Positions 34,055 through 42,751 of a stretch of 64,000 nucleotides of DNA are shown here, one piece after another. The notes below the pieces were generated by a model. That model ran no database searches. It was not told the DNA's origin and worked only from the letters and a program-made list of their open reading frames with translations. The DNA comes from Hyphomonadaceae bacterium (lineage in GTDB: Bacteria > Pseudomonadota > Alphaproteobacteria > Caulobacterales > Hyphomonadaceae). The position numbers and the translations under genes are program-made. The first letter of the stretch is position 1. Each line of letters starts with the position of its first letter. The stretch covers positions 310,001-374,000 of the forward strand of contig JADKDU010000003.1 in the NCBI GenBank assembly GCA_016714495.1, in the 5' to 3' direction.

Positions 34055-34197
34055 GAAGCTGAATCTAGGGTGACGAGGCGCAACCGGCCAATCCTTACCC
34101 AGTCCTTTCCCGAACTCATCCGATCCGTACGCCGGACTTGGTGCAATCCTGACCAAAATTCACTATCTATGGCGGTCAAGTTTCCGGAGCGCAGAGC

Positions 34198-35424
34198 TTG
34201 GACGGCAAGCGCATACTTCTGATCGTCGGCGGCGGCATCGCGGCCTACAAGTCGCTGGAGCTGATCCGGCTGCTTGCCAAGGACGGCATCGCCACACGCG
34301 TGATCCTGACCAAGGCCGGCGCGGAATTCGTGACGCCGCTGTCGCTGGGATCGCTGTCAGGCGACAAGGTTTATCAGGAACTTTTCAGTCTCACCGATGA
34401 AGCCGAGATGGGCCATATCGAGCTGTCGCGCTCGGCCGACCTCGTCGTCGTCGCGCCAGCGACGGCTGACCTGATGGCGAAAGCGGCCAACGGCCTCGCC
34501 AACGATCTGGCCTCCACCACCCTGCTCGCGACCGACAAGACGGTGCTGATGGCGCCCGCAATGAATGTTCGCATGTGGGAACACGCGGCGACCAAACGTA
34601 ACGTCGCGCAACTGCAAGCCGATGGCGTCACCGTGATGACGCCTGATGTAGGGCCGATGGCATGCGGCGAGTTCGGGCCCGGCCGCCTGCCCGAACCCGA
34701 GCGCATCGCGGCGCAGATCCGCAAGCTTCTTTCCTCCCCCACCGGCATTGGGCCTCTCTCCGGCTTTCGCGCAGTGGTGACGGCTGGACCGACACGCGAA
34801 CCTCTCGATCCCGTACGCTTCATCTCCAATCATTCCTCGGGCAAGCAGGGCTATGCGATCGCAGACGCCCTTGCGCGGCTCGGCGCGGATGTGCGGCTCG
34901 TCACCGGGCCAACGCAGCTTCCAATTCCCGACGGCGTTACCGGCGTGAAGATCGAAACGGCCGTCGAGATGCTCGACGCCGTGAAATCGAATCTGCCCGC
35001 CGACATCTTCGTGTCCGTCGCCGCTGTCGCAGACTGGCGCCCGGCAACGCGCGCCCAGACCAAGCTGAAGCTGAAGGGCGGCGACCCGGACAATGTCGCG
35101 CTGCAGCTGGTGGAAAACCCCGACATCCTGAAGACGATCGGCACGAGGAAAAAGGGTCGCCCGCGCCTCGTCGTCGGCTTCGCGGCCGAAACCAACGATG
35201 TCGAGAAACACGCGAAAGGGAAACTCTCGCGCAAGGGCTGCGACTGGATCATCGGCAACGACGTCTCCGGCGACGTGATGGGTGGAGCGGACAACCAGGT
35301 CCTGCTCGTATCCAAAGCCGGGGCAGAGCGCTGGCCGCGGATGAGCAAGGCTGAAGTCGCCATGAAGCTGGCAGAGCGGATCGCCGAAGCTTTCCACGAC
35401 CCGCAGACCAGCGCGGCGGAATAG
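34198..35424 (+). CDS. coaBC: Bifunctional phosphopantothenoylcysteine decarboxylase/phosphopantothenate-cysteine ligase
   Basis: 408 aa from TTG 34198, with GGAG 9 nt before; the nearby ATG at 34169 is out of frame. The N-terminal flavoprotein CoaC domain has GGGIAAYKSLELIR, VVAPATADLMAKAANGLANDL, the active-site PAMNVRMWEH and the Cys in MACGEFGPGRL. The C-terminal CoaB domain has VTAGPTREPLDPVRFISNHSSGKQG and ADWRP with the K-L-K lid. Two consecutive steps of CoA synthesis. In relatives coaBC is followed by dut, as here. Confidence 0.96.
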   Translation: MDGKRILLIVGGGIAAYKSLELIRLLAKDGIATRVILTKAGAEFVTPLSLGSLSGDKVYQELFSLTDEAEMGHIELSRSADLVVVAPATADLMAKAANGLANDLASTTLLATDKTVLMAPAMNVRMWEHAATKRNVAQLQADGVTVMTPDVGPMACGEFGPGRLPEPERIAAQIRKLLSSPTGIGPLSGFRAVVTAGPTREPLDPVRFISNHSSGKQGYAIADALARLGADVRLVTGPTQLPIPDGVTGVKIETAVEMLDAVKSNLPADIFVSVAAVADWRPATRAQTKLKLKGGDPDNVALQLVENPDILKTIGTRKKGRPRLVVGFAAETNDVEKHAKGKLSRKGCDWIIGNDVSGDVMGGADNQVLLVSKAGAERWPRMSKAEVAMKLAERIAEAFHDPQTSAAE

Positions 35425-35474
35425 CGCGCCCCGCGCATATGGCCGGGAGAGCCCCCACCTCCTAGGTCAGTCGC

Positions 35475-35759
35475 ATGATCCGTCACATCGTCTTTTTCAC
35501 GCTGAAAGACCCGGCCGAAGCGCCCGGAATCATCGGCCATCTCAAGCGGCTCGGGACCATTCCTGGCTCGACGCTTTTTGACGTTGCGCAGAACCGCAAA
35601 GCCGACCTGTTCAGCAATGAGATTGACATCGTTGTCTATGCCGAATTCTCGAACATCGACGCACTGCACGCCTTCAAGAAACACCCGACCTATTCGGAAG
35701 TAACCAGCGTTGTCCGGCCACGTCGCGAACTTCGCTTCGCGGCTGACATCGACGCCTGA
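35475..35759 (+). CDS. Dabb family stress-responsive A/B barrel protein
   Basis: 94 aa. Pattern IRHIVFFTLKD-PAEAP, then IVVYAEFSNIDALHAFKKHPTYSEV fits the dimeric alpha/beta-barrel Dabb domain. Members are found in stress responses or small-molecule enzymes, and the role here is unknown. It lies between coaBC and dut, same strand, short gaps, so it probably shares their transcript. Confidence 0.85.
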   Translation: MIRHIVFFTLKDPAEAPGIIGHLKRLGTIPGSTLFDVAQNRKADLFSNEIDIVVYAEFSNIDALHAFKKHPTYSEVTSVVRPRRELRFAADIDA

Positions 35760-35840
35760 TCGATCTGTGGAAAGCGGGCAGCTCCGCTCGCCCTTCGCCC
35801 CTCGCCGCGCTAGTCATGACGCTCTGACCCGGAGCCAGCC

Positions 35841-36293
35841 ATGACTGTCACCATTCACGTTGCACCGCTGCCGCATTTCGAAGGGCTGGCCCTGCCCGCT
35901 TACGAAACAGCCGACGCCGCCGGCATGGACCTGCGCGCCGCGGTGCCGGATGGCGAGCCGCTGACTCTTGCCCCCGGTCATCGCGCTATGGTGCCAACCG
36001 GCCTCACCATCGCCCTGCCCGCCGGCCACGAGGCGCAGGTGCGGCCGCGCTCGGGTCTCGCCGCCAAGCATGGCGTTACCTGCCTCAACACGCCCGGGAC
36101 GATCGACGCCGACTATCGCGGCGAAGTGAAGGTGATCCTGATAAACCACGGGCAGGACTCCTTCGTGATCAAGCGAGGTGAACGTATCGCACAGATGGTG
36201 ATCGCGCCGGTCACGCGTGGAGAACTGAAGATTGTCGCCTCTCTCGACGAGACGAAACGCGGCGCTGGCGGCTTCGGGTCGACTGGACGCTGA
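35841..36293 (+). CDS. dut: dUTP diphosphatase
   Basis: 150 aa, the normal length. All trimeric dUTPase motifs are present in order: AGMDLRA, PRSGLAAKHG, NTPGTIDADYRGE, RIAQMVIAPV and the flexible C-terminal GAGGFGSTGR. Hydrolyses dUTP to dUMP, supplying dTMP synthesis and keeping uracil out of DNA. Follows coaBC and Dabb. Confidence 0.97.
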   Translation: MTVTIHVAPLPHFEGLALPAYETADAAGMDLRAAVPDGEPLTLAPGHRAMVPTGLTIALPAGHEAQVRPRSGLAAKHGVTCLNTPGTIDADYRGEVKVILINHGQDSFVIKRGERIAQMVIAPVTRGELKIVASLDETKRGAGGFGSTGR

Positions 36294-36390
36294 AACGAGG
36301 TCATCCTGCCGGGAAACAACGTTCCCGCTGCCCCGCGACATTCCTCACAAAAGAGGGTAATGGGTGGAGGGCCGTTGAAGGAGAGCTGCC

Positions 36391-37149
36391 GTGCGCGATG
36401 AACCCGCCCTTATCGACATCAATGATGGCGTCGCCACCATCACTCTCAACCGGCCGGACAAGGGCAACGCGCTCTCAGCCGCGATGATGCATGCGCTTGA
36501 AGGCCGGATCGGCGAGGCAATCGCCGACGAGGGCGTGCGTGTCGTCGTGATCGCCGCCAATGGCAGGATTTTCTCCGCAGGTCATGATCTCGAGGAAATG
36601 CTCGAGCACAAGAACAACGATTGGCAGAAAGCGCATTTCGATCATTGTTCGCGACTGATGCTCTCGATCCGCAATGCGCCGAAGCCTTTCATCGCGCGTG
36701 TGCAGGGCGCAGCGGTGGCGGCCGGTTGTCAGCTGGTTGCGACCTGCGATCTCGCTTATGCGGTCGAAGGCGCGAAGTTCGGCATCAACGGCATAAATCT
36801 CGGCCTGTTCTGCTCAACGCCCTCGGTGCCGTTGTCACGCGTGGTGCACCCCAAGCACGCACTCGATCTCGCACTGACCGGACGGCTGATCCTGGCGCCA
36901 AGAGCGGCGGAGATTGGCCTGATCAATGCCGCCGTTCCGGCGGATATGCTCGACGAGGCCGTAATGGAGGCAGCCCGCGCGATCGCCGGCAAGCAGCCCA
37001 ATGCGATCAGCCTGGGTAAGAGCCTGTTCTACCGACAGTTGGAAATGGGCATTGCCAGCGCTTATGGCGAGGCCGCCTGCGCCATGGCCAGCAACATGGA
37101 TTTCGGCGCTACGCGCGAGAAGATCGACGGCTTTGTCAGGAAGACCTGA
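36391..37149 (+). CDS. Enoyl-CoA hydratase/isomerase family protein
   Basis: 252 aa from GTG 36391 preceded by AAGGAGAG. Crotonase fold with ITLNRPDKGNALS, FSAGHDLEEM for the oxyanion hole and QGAAVAAGCQLVATCDLAY. The usual catalytic glutamates are absent: the position after AKFGINGINLG is LFCSTPSVPLSR, as in the ECHDC3-like subgroup. So hydratase activity is doubtful and another CoA-ester reaction is possible. Downstream of dut. Confidence 0.9.
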   Translation: MRDEPALIDINDGVATITLNRPDKGNALSAAMMHALEGRIGEAIADEGVRVVVIAANGRIFSAGHDLEEMLEHKNNDWQKAHFDHCSRLMLSIRNAPKPFIARVQGAAVAAGCQLVATCDLAYAVEGAKFGINGINLGLFCSTPSVPLSRVVHPKHALDLALTGRLILAPRAAEIGLINAAVPADMLDEAVMEAARAIAGKQPNAISLGKSLFYRQLEMGIASAYGEAACAMASNMDFGATREKIDGFVRKT

Positions 37150-37159
37150 CCCGTCGCCT

Positions 37160-38509
37160 TCAGCCTTTCAGATCGAGCTGCGGCTTCGCCATTTCGGCCA
37201 GCAGGAAATGCTCGGTGTCGCTCACCGTCTCCAGCCCGCCAAAATCGAAGGCGGAGCGATCGATGATGATGTCGCGCGGCCGCAGCTGTCGCGACAGCTC
37301 CAGCCCTTCCAGCGAACGGCAGCGCGAGAACGCGACATAGGCTTGTCCGTGCGCGAACATACCCCGATCGAAATCAATGTGAACGCGATCGAGCGTCATG
37401 CCCTGGCTCTTGTGAATCGTGGTGGCGTAGGCGAGCCGCAGCGGAAGCTGCTTGAATGATCCTACCACCGACCGCGAGACCGCTTTTGCGCTCGCGTCGA
37501 ACTCGTAGCGGAACTTCTCCCACGCTTGCTGGGCGACGCGATGCGTCTCGCCATTGATTTTGACGAAGCAATCCGTGTCGCCCAATCCCTGCACCACGCC
37601 CAGCGATCCGTTGACCCATCGCCCCGATGGATCATTGCGGATCATCATCACCCGCGCGCCCTGCTTCAGCTCAAGCACCTCCTCGGTTGGAAAGGCCTTG
37701 GGCTCGAAATTTCCCTCCAGCGCCGCTGTATATCCCCGCGCCGGTCCGGGCAGTTCAGCCAGCCGCAACTGGTTGATCTTCCACGCCGCTGCATTGTTTG
37801 GCGTCAGAACTACATGCGTTGTGCTCGCTTCGGCAGGCGTGCGCGTCGAAACGCGCGTCAGCAGAATCTCCTCATCCTCCTTCGTCAGCCGCGCATTGCG
37901 CAGGCCGTTGAGGATGTGGATGAAGGCAACGTCTTCCTGCCGAAAAATCCGCTTCAACGCCGCAAGCCGGAACTGCCCTGCCACGAACCCCGGCGCCTTG
38001 AAGAACCATGCGCCGCCATAACTCTCCTGCAGGATATGCTCGACATCCGCGCCGACCACCGGCGGCAATTGATGCAGGTCGCCCGACAGGATCATGCGCA
38101 CCCCGCCGAACGGCCGCTTGTCTGCGCGATTCAGCCGCAGCGAATTATCGATCGCCTGCATCATGTCGGCGCGCACCATCGACACCTCGTCGATAACCAT
38201 CGTCTCGATGGCTTTCACCAGCCGCTGGTTGCGGATCTTCCGCGTGTCCCCCGCATCGAGCAGGCGTGGCGGAAAATTGAAGAAGGAGTGGATCGTCTGC
38301 CCGCCGACATTCACCGCCGCTAGGCCCGTCGGCGCGAGCACCACAGCCTTCTCGAGCGAGTTGAAGATCAACTGGCGCAGCAGCGTCGTCTTCCCTGTGC
38401 CGGCGCGACCCGTCAGGAAGATATTGCGTCGTCCGCCCACGATCTCGTCGACCAGCGGCGCATAGACATTGGAGGCCGGCTCCGTGGTCACCGGCGGTGG
38501 CCGTCCCAT
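37160..38509 (-). CDS. PIF1/RecD-like superfamily 1 helicase
   Basis: 449 aa from ATG 38509 (a start at 38563 is possible). Walker A FLTGRAGTGKTTLLR at 31-45, VLAPTGLAAVNVGGQTIHSFF (motif Ia), Walker B TMVIDEVSMVRADMM, LSGDLHQLPPV (motif III), and C-terminal IHKSQGMTLDRVHID and AYVAFSRCRSLEGL (motifs V and VI). This is the PIF1-like branch of SF1 helicases, 5'-3' on DNA. Bacterial members act in replication or recombination, but the job here is unknown. Convergent with the crotonase, divergent from moeB. Confidence 0.9.
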   Translation of the reverse strand: MGRPPPVTTEPASNVYAPLVDEIVGGRRNIFLTGRAGTGKTTLLRQLIFNSLEKAVVLAPTGLAAVNVGGQTIHSFFNFPPRLLDAGDTRKIRNQRLVKAIETMVIDEVSMVRADMMQAIDNSLRLNRADKRPFGGVRMILSGDLHQLPPVVGADVEHILQESYGGAWFFKAPGFVAGQFRLAALKRIFRQEDVAFIHILNGLRNARLTKEDEEILLTRVSTRTPAEASTTHVVLTPNNAAAWKINQLRLAELPGPARGYTAALEGNFEPKAFPTEEVLELKQGARVMMIRNDPSGRWVNGSLGVVQGLGDTDCFVKINGETHRVAQQAWEKFRYEFDASAKAVSRSVVGSFKQLPLRLAYATTIHKSQGMTLDRVHIDFDRGMFAHGQAYVAFSRCRSLEGLELSRQLRPRDIIIDRSAFDFGGLETVSDTEHFLLAEMAKPQLDLKG

Positions 38510-38561
38510 TGTACAACTGCGTCGGCCATGATTTCTGCTCCGGGAGGATTTAGCGCAGATC

Positions 38562-39332
38562 ATGAGTCTAACGCCCGAACAACTGGAACGTTACGCCCGG
38601 CACATCATGCTGCGCGAGATCGGCGGACCGGGCCAGCAGAAGCTGTTGAACGCGCACGTTGCGCTGGTCGGCCTGGGGGCGCTCGGAGGCCCCGCGGCGC
38701 TTTATCTGGCAGCCGCCGGCGTCGTAAGGCTGACCCTGATTGACGACGATGTGGTGTCGCTGTCCAACCTGCAGCGGCAGGTATTGTTCGTCGGCGGCGA
38801 TGTCGGCAGGCCCAAGACAGAGGCAGGCGCTGCGCGCCTGACCGGCCTCAATTCAGGCCTCCAGATTCACGAACGGCGCGAACGGCTCGACGCCGCCAAC
38901 GCCGCCACGCTCTTGGCCGACGCTCACATCGTTGTCGATGGCTCCGACAGTTTCGCGACCCGGTTCGAGGTCAACGCAGCCTGCCACACGCTCGGCCAGC
39001 CCCTTGTCTCTGGCGCTGTGGGCCGATGGAGCGCGCAGGTATCGGTCTTCAAGTCAGGGCTAACGAGGGGCAAGCCGCGAAAAGAACGCTTGCCCTGCTA
39101 TCGCTGCTTCGTCGCTGAAATGCCGGCCATGGAAGAAACATGCGCCGCCGTGGGCGTCATCGGCCCACTCACCGGCATGATCGGCGCCCGCCTCGCGCTG
39201 GAGACGATCAAGGAAATCGCAGGCGTGGGGGCATCACTCGCCGGCAAGCTCTGGCTATTCGACGGATTGAGCGGAGACAGCCGCACCGTCTCCCTCTCCG
39301 CAGACCCGGCCTGCCCCATCTGCGGTGGCTGA
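38562..39332 (+). CDS. moeB: HesA/MoeB/ThiF family adenylyltransferase
   Basis: 256 aa. Rossmann motif VGLGALGGPAALYLAAAG (36-53), LIDDDVVSLSNLQRQVLF, DGSDSFATRFEVN, and paired zinc cysteines CYRC and CPIC. It adenylates the C-terminal glycine of a sulfur-carrier protein for molybdopterin (MoaD) or thiamine (ThiS) synthesis; which carrier is used cannot be told. The conserved active-site Arg is present in LQRQVLF. Lies in the coaBC-dut neighbourhood as in relatives. Confidence 0.88.
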   Translation: MSLTPEQLERYARHIMLREIGGPGQQKLLNAHVALVGLGALGGPAALYLAAAGVVRLTLIDDDVVSLSNLQRQVLFVGGDVGRPKTEAGAARLTGLNSGLQIHERRERLDAANAATLLADAHIVVDGSDSFATRFEVNAACHTLGQPLVSGAVGRWSAQVSVFKSGLTRGKPRKERLPCYRCFVAEMPAMEETCAAVGVIGPLTGMIGARLALETIKEIAGVGASLAGKLWLFDGLSGDSRTVSLSADPACPICGG

Positions 39333-39333
39333 G

Positions 39334-40314
39334 CTACTTCTTCAGCTCGTTGTAGATCACCGTCACATAGCTATCGTCGCTGCCTGCGCTGCCGCCAAAG
39401 CGCGGCGTCCATTGCGCAAGCGGCTTTGCCGCTACTGTCTGTTCAAGCGTCTTGCCCGCCTTGACCTGCGCATCCACCGCCGCTCGAGCGCCCTTATGCA
39501 TGTCGAGCGCCGCCTGGAGGTCAGCTTTTGTCGCCAGCTCGCCATGGCCGGGAATGATCTTGGTGTTCGCTCCGGCAACCGTCAGCAGCTTCTCGACTCC
39601 TGCGATGAATCCTGCCTGCGTCCCGCCCGATCCGGTGTCCACGAAAGGATAGCGATCCTTCATGTAAAGATCGCCTGTGTGCAGCACATCCGCTTCGACG
39701 AAATAGACGAACGTATCGCCATCCGTGTGCGCCGGCATCGGGGCCCGGATCGCGCGGATGGTCTGGCCGTTGAGGTGAAAGTCGATTCCCTCGACGAAAG
39801 TCACGACGGGCAACGCGACCTTCGCAGCCGGAACCTGCGGAGCGCCACGTGATTCCGATTTCACTTCGCCAGTCAGCCGCTTCCGCACATTGTCGCTCGC
39901 GAAAATCATCGCGCCTCCCTTGCCGAAGGTCTCGTTGCCGCCGGCATGGTCAAAGTGCCAGTGGGTGTTGATCAGGTATTTCGGCTTGCCCTTCGCCAGC
40001 TGTTCGATTTTGGCGAGGTTGGCTTCAGCGTTTGTCACGAACTGGTCGTCGATCAGAAAGACGCCGTCATCGCCGACGCTGAGGCCGAGATTTCCGCCCG
40101 CCCCGATCAGCATCGATATGCCCGACCCAAGATCAACAACGCGGGCAAAGGGCTGTGTGTTTGGCGCAGGCGCAGCGGCCGGCGCCGAAGCGACAGGAGC
40201 AGGAGCAGGAGCAGGAGTTGCGGCTGCGGTCGCGAGCGCAGGCGCCGCCGCCTCGGTAGTCGTGCAAGCCGCCAGCGCGAACATTGCGGCCGTCGTTGAA
40301 AGAAGCACTCGCAT
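39334..40314 (-). CDS. Metallo-beta-lactamase fold lipoprotein, paralogue 1
   Basis: 326 aa from ATG 40314. Lipobox FALAAC (Cys17), then a Pro/Ala-rich linker to about 52. The MBL domain has HWHFDHAGG (H-x-H-x-D-H), GHG near PGHGELATK, PAHTDGDT and HTGDLYMKDRYPFVDTG. Resembles periplasmic MBL hydrolases of unknown substrate; the MBL fold also covers lactonases and thioesterases. Tandem paralogue of the next gene, same strand; the duplication includes the upstream region. Confidence 0.88.
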   Translation of the reverse strand: MRVLLSTTAAMFALAACTTTEAAAPALATAAATPAPAPAPVASAPAAAPAPNTQPFARVVDLGSGISMLIGAGGNLGLSVGDDGVFLIDDQFVTNAEANLAKIEQLAKGKPKYLINTHWHFDHAGGNETFGKGGAMIFASDNVRKRLTGEVKSESRGAPQVPAAKVALPVVTFVEGIDFHLNGQTIRAIRAPMPAHTDGDTFVYFVEADVLHTGDLYMKDRYPFVDTGSGGTQAGFIAGVEKLLTVAGANTKIIPGHGELATKADLQAALDMHKGARAAVDAQVKAGKTLEQTVAAKPLAQWTPRFGGSAGSDDSYVTVIYNELKK

Positions 40315-40382
40315 CCGTATCCCCTGATTTCCCGAGCCTGTTTTGCGCAACCCAGCTCCCGCATCAGGAGAGCGCTCTTGCC

Positions 40383-40406
40383 CCACGACTTCAAGCGAAA
40401 TCGTGG
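40383..40406. promoter_or_regulatory. Imperfect palindrome upstream of MBL paralogue 1
   Basis: 24-nt near-perfect palindrome: CCACGACTTC / GAAATCGTGG, 9 of 10 pairs, 4-nt centre. It lies 69-92 nt upstream of the start. A diverged copy occupies the same position before paralogue 2. Confidence 0.4.
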
Positions 40407-40447
40407 CCATGCAGACGACGCACGCGTCATTCAGAGTGCGCTGCCGC

Positions 40448-41386
40448 CTACTTCTTCAGTTCCTCGTAGATCGCCGTGATATACGCGTCTTCGCTGATGA
40501 AGCCCGTCGCCCCGCCGAAGCGAGGCGTCCACCGCGCCAGCGGCTTGGCGGAAATGGTCTGAGCAAGCGTCTTGCCCGCCTTCACCTGTGTCTCCACAGC
40601 CGCGCGTGCGCCTTTGTGCATATCGAGCGTCGCCTGCAGGTCCGCCCTTGTGGCGAGCTCTCCGTGTCCGGGGATAATCTTCGTATTTGGCCCGGCGACC
40701 TGCAGCATCTTTTCGAGCGCCGCAATGAAGCCTGCCTGCGTCCCACCCGAGCCCGTATCCACATACGGATAGCGATCCTTCATGTAGGTATCGCCCGTGT
40801 GCAAGACGTCAGCCTCAACGAAGTACACAAACGTATCGCCGTCGGTATGCGCGGGCAGCGGCGCGCGGATGGCCCGGATCGTCTGGCCGTTGAGATGAAA
40901 GTCGATGCCGTTGACAAAGGTCACCACCGGATAGTCCGCCTTCGGTAGCGGCGCCGTCAACGCCTGCCGACCCGTCGTAACTGTCTCGCCGGAGATTCGC
41001 TTACGCACATTGTCACTGGCGAACACCGTCGCGCCCGCATTCGCGAACACGGCGTTGCCGCCGGCATGGTCATAGTGCCAGTGCGTGTTGAGGATGTATC
41101 TTGGTTTGCCCTTCGCAAACTCCTCTATCTTCACGAGGTTCGCCGATGCGTTGGTTGCAAACTGGTCGTCGATCATGAAGACGCCATCCTCGCCCACGCT
41201 GAGGCCCAGATTGCCGCCAGCTCCCATCAGCATGGAAATTCCCTGACCAAGATCGATGACGCGAGAGAAGGCCTGCGTGTTGGCTGCCGGCGCCGTTGGA
41301 GGCGTTTGCGCCGCCGCTGTCGGCGCGGTTGTCGCGTAAGCTGAGATCGCGAGCGCCGCGACTGTCGCCGAAAGAAACATCCGCAT
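40448..41386 (-). CDS. Metallo-beta-lactamase fold protein, paralogue 2
   Basis: 312 aa from ATG 41386. Same domain as paralogue 1 with HWHYDHAGG, PAHTDGDT and PGHGELATR; the two are alike through most of the length. The N-terminus differs: MRMFLSATVAALAISAYATTA-PTAAAQ is an ordinary signal peptide with no lipobox Cys, so this copy should be soluble in the periplasm while paralogue 1 is membrane-anchored. Substrate unknown. Confidence 0.88.
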   Translation of the reverse strand: MRMFLSATVAALAISAYATTAPTAAAQTPPTAPAANTQAFSRVIDLGQGISMLMGAGGNLGLSVGEDGVFMIDDQFATNASANLVKIEEFAKGKPRYILNTHWHYDHAGGNAVFANAGATVFASDNVRKRISGETVTTGRQALTAPLPKADYPVVTFVNGIDFHLNGQTIRAIRAPLPAHTDGDTFVYFVEADVLHTGDTYMKDRYPYVDTGSGGTQAGFIAALEKMLQVAGPNTKIIPGHGELATRADLQATLDMHKGARAAVETQVKAGKTLAQTISAKPLARWTPRFGGATGFISEDAYITAIYEELKK

Positions 41387-41460
41387 GCGCGTTCCCCGCT
41401 TCGTGAGCTCGGGCGCGCAAATGCCGCCCCGCTCTTTCAGAGAAAGAAGAACGCCGTTGT

Positions 41461-41484
41461 CGCGTGACTTCAAGTAAAATCGCG
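41461..41484. promoter_or_regulatory. Diverged palindrome upstream of MBL paralogue 2
   Basis: Counterpart of the palindrome at 40383-40406: GACTTCAAG and AAATCG are shared, but arm pairing is weaker (about 7 of 10). Position relative to the start (75-98 nt) is preserved. Confidence 0.35.
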
Positions 41485-41501
41485 CCGGCGCTGCCGTTGC
41501 G

Positions 41502-41936
41502 TCAGCTCAGTTCTTCGGCAACGCAGCCATCGCCCTCGAACGTTACGTCCTCCACGCGACCGCCGCCGATCACGAAGCGCGTCGAGCACGTCGAGCGATA
41601 GACGCGCGGCGGCTCCCACACAGGGAAGGTCTCCGTGATGGTCTCGGTTTTGGTCTTGCCATCCTTGTCGGTGAAAGTGCGTTTCACCTCGCGGGATTCA
41701 TCACGATAGTAACCGGCCTGCTCATCGACAGTGGTCTTGGTGTAGCTCCACATCTCACGGCCGTTCGACATCGTCGTGCGGTTCTGCGGAGCGCCCCAGC
41801 GGACGAGGACATCGTCTGTCGAGCGTCCGAGCTCGAGGCTCATGTGCTGGCGATAGCCCTCTTCCGTCGCGCAGGCGGAAAGCGCCATCACGGAAGCGGC
41901 AAGCGTTGCGAAAGCAAGCGTGCGGAAAGTCATCAT
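41502..41936 (-). CDS. Hypothetical lipoprotein, BamE/SmpA-like N-terminus
   Basis: 144 aa. Lipobox MALSAC (Cys22). The start LELGRSTDDVLVRWGAPQNRTTM recalls the BamE/SmpA motif in which a short helix precedes G-x-P. The rest is a strand-rich domain with a disulfide candidate (STCSTRF, GDGCVAEE). A charged strand pair KTKTETITETF lies in the middle. It follows the SH3 protein gene by 108 nt on the same strand. Confidence 0.65.
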   Translation of the reverse strand: MMTFRTLAFATLAASVMALSACATEEGYRQHMSLELGRSTDDVLVRWGAPQNRTTMSNGREMWSYTKTTVDEQAGYYRDESREVKRTFTDKDGKTKTETITETFPVWEPPRVYRSTCSTRFVIGGGRVEDVTFEGDGCVAEELS

Positions 41937-42044
41937 CCCACTCCAGGTCCTGACCCGGATCTTCCCCGACCCCGGCTGAACCCAGATTGAATGAGAGTGC
42001 GACGGGACGCCAGTGCCTCTGGAATCTGCTCCCTCAGAACTCGA

Positions 42045-42635
42045 TCAGTGCGACTGCAGGCCGGCAGGATCGGAGGGAAGCGGCAGGTCGAGCGAGGGAC
42101 GCCCTGTCGGCATGGGCGTCGCTGGCTGGCTCGCCGCAGGCGACAATGGCACGGGCTGCGGATCGATCGGCGCAGGCGGCGTGTAAGCCGGGGGGACATA
42201 GGCCGGCGGCGTAGGAGGCGGCGTAGGCGTATAGGCAATCACCGGCGCCGCGGGCGTCGCCGGGGCGACCGCGGCGACCGTGGCCATCTGTCCGGTCCCA
42301 CGCGATGGCGCGGAGGTGAGGTCCGAACGGATGAATGCCTTCTGCCCGTTCTTCAATACGACCTGGTACCAGTTCCAATCCGGCAGACGCGCAATGCCGA
42401 CCACGGTCAGCGACAAACCCGTGCTGCCCGAGCTGAGGACTTGTGTCTGCGGATTGGTGAAGGGCTCAGCGCGCAAACGCACGCCCGTGCCCTGGATCGT
42501 CACTTGCCCGGCCGGGGTAAATGGCTCCACGATATAGCTGACATGCGCCGCCGCAGGTTGGTCGGGAACCTGCGCCACGGCCGCGCCGCCGCAGGCCAAA
42601 GTTGCTGCAAATAAAGCAGAAACTACAACACGCAT
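42045..42635 (-). CDS. Exported SH3-domain protein with Pro-rich tail
   Basis: 196 aa from ATG 42635. Signal peptide MRVVVSALFAATLACGGAAVAQ. A bacterial SH3-like domain spans about 40-108 (VTIQGTGVRLRAEPF, GLSLTVVGIARLPDWNWYQVVLKNGQKAFIRSDL), then an Ala/Pro-rich tail (TPTPPPTPPAYVPPAYTPP) that may reach through the cell wall. Bacterial SH3 domains often bind peptidoglycan; here that is inference. Confidence 0.75.
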   Translation of the reverse strand: MRVVVSALFAATLACGGAAVAQVPDQPAAAHVSYIVEPFTPAGQVTIQGTGVRLRAEPFTNPQTQVLSSGSTGLSLTVVGIARLPDWNWYQVVLKNGQKAFIRSDLTSAPSRGTGQMATVAAVAPATPAAPVIAYTPTPPPTPPAYVPPAYTPPAPIDPQPVPLSPAASQPATPMPTGRPSLDLPLPSDPAGLQSH

Positions 42636-42751
42636 CGAGATCGCACCTGTCGTTTCGGGGACGAAGCGTGTCCGCCAGCCAATCACCCTGCCAGGCGACG
42701 GCGGCTAAACGATGGCGATCCTGAAGCAGTCGCCGCCTGAAACGTTGCCGC

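Noticed and set aside
42687..42751. GGCGGC / GCCGCC repeat between SH3 and hydroxyacid dehydrogenase genes
   Set aside because: Short, interrupted and without T-tract; no better than chance in GC-rich DNA.
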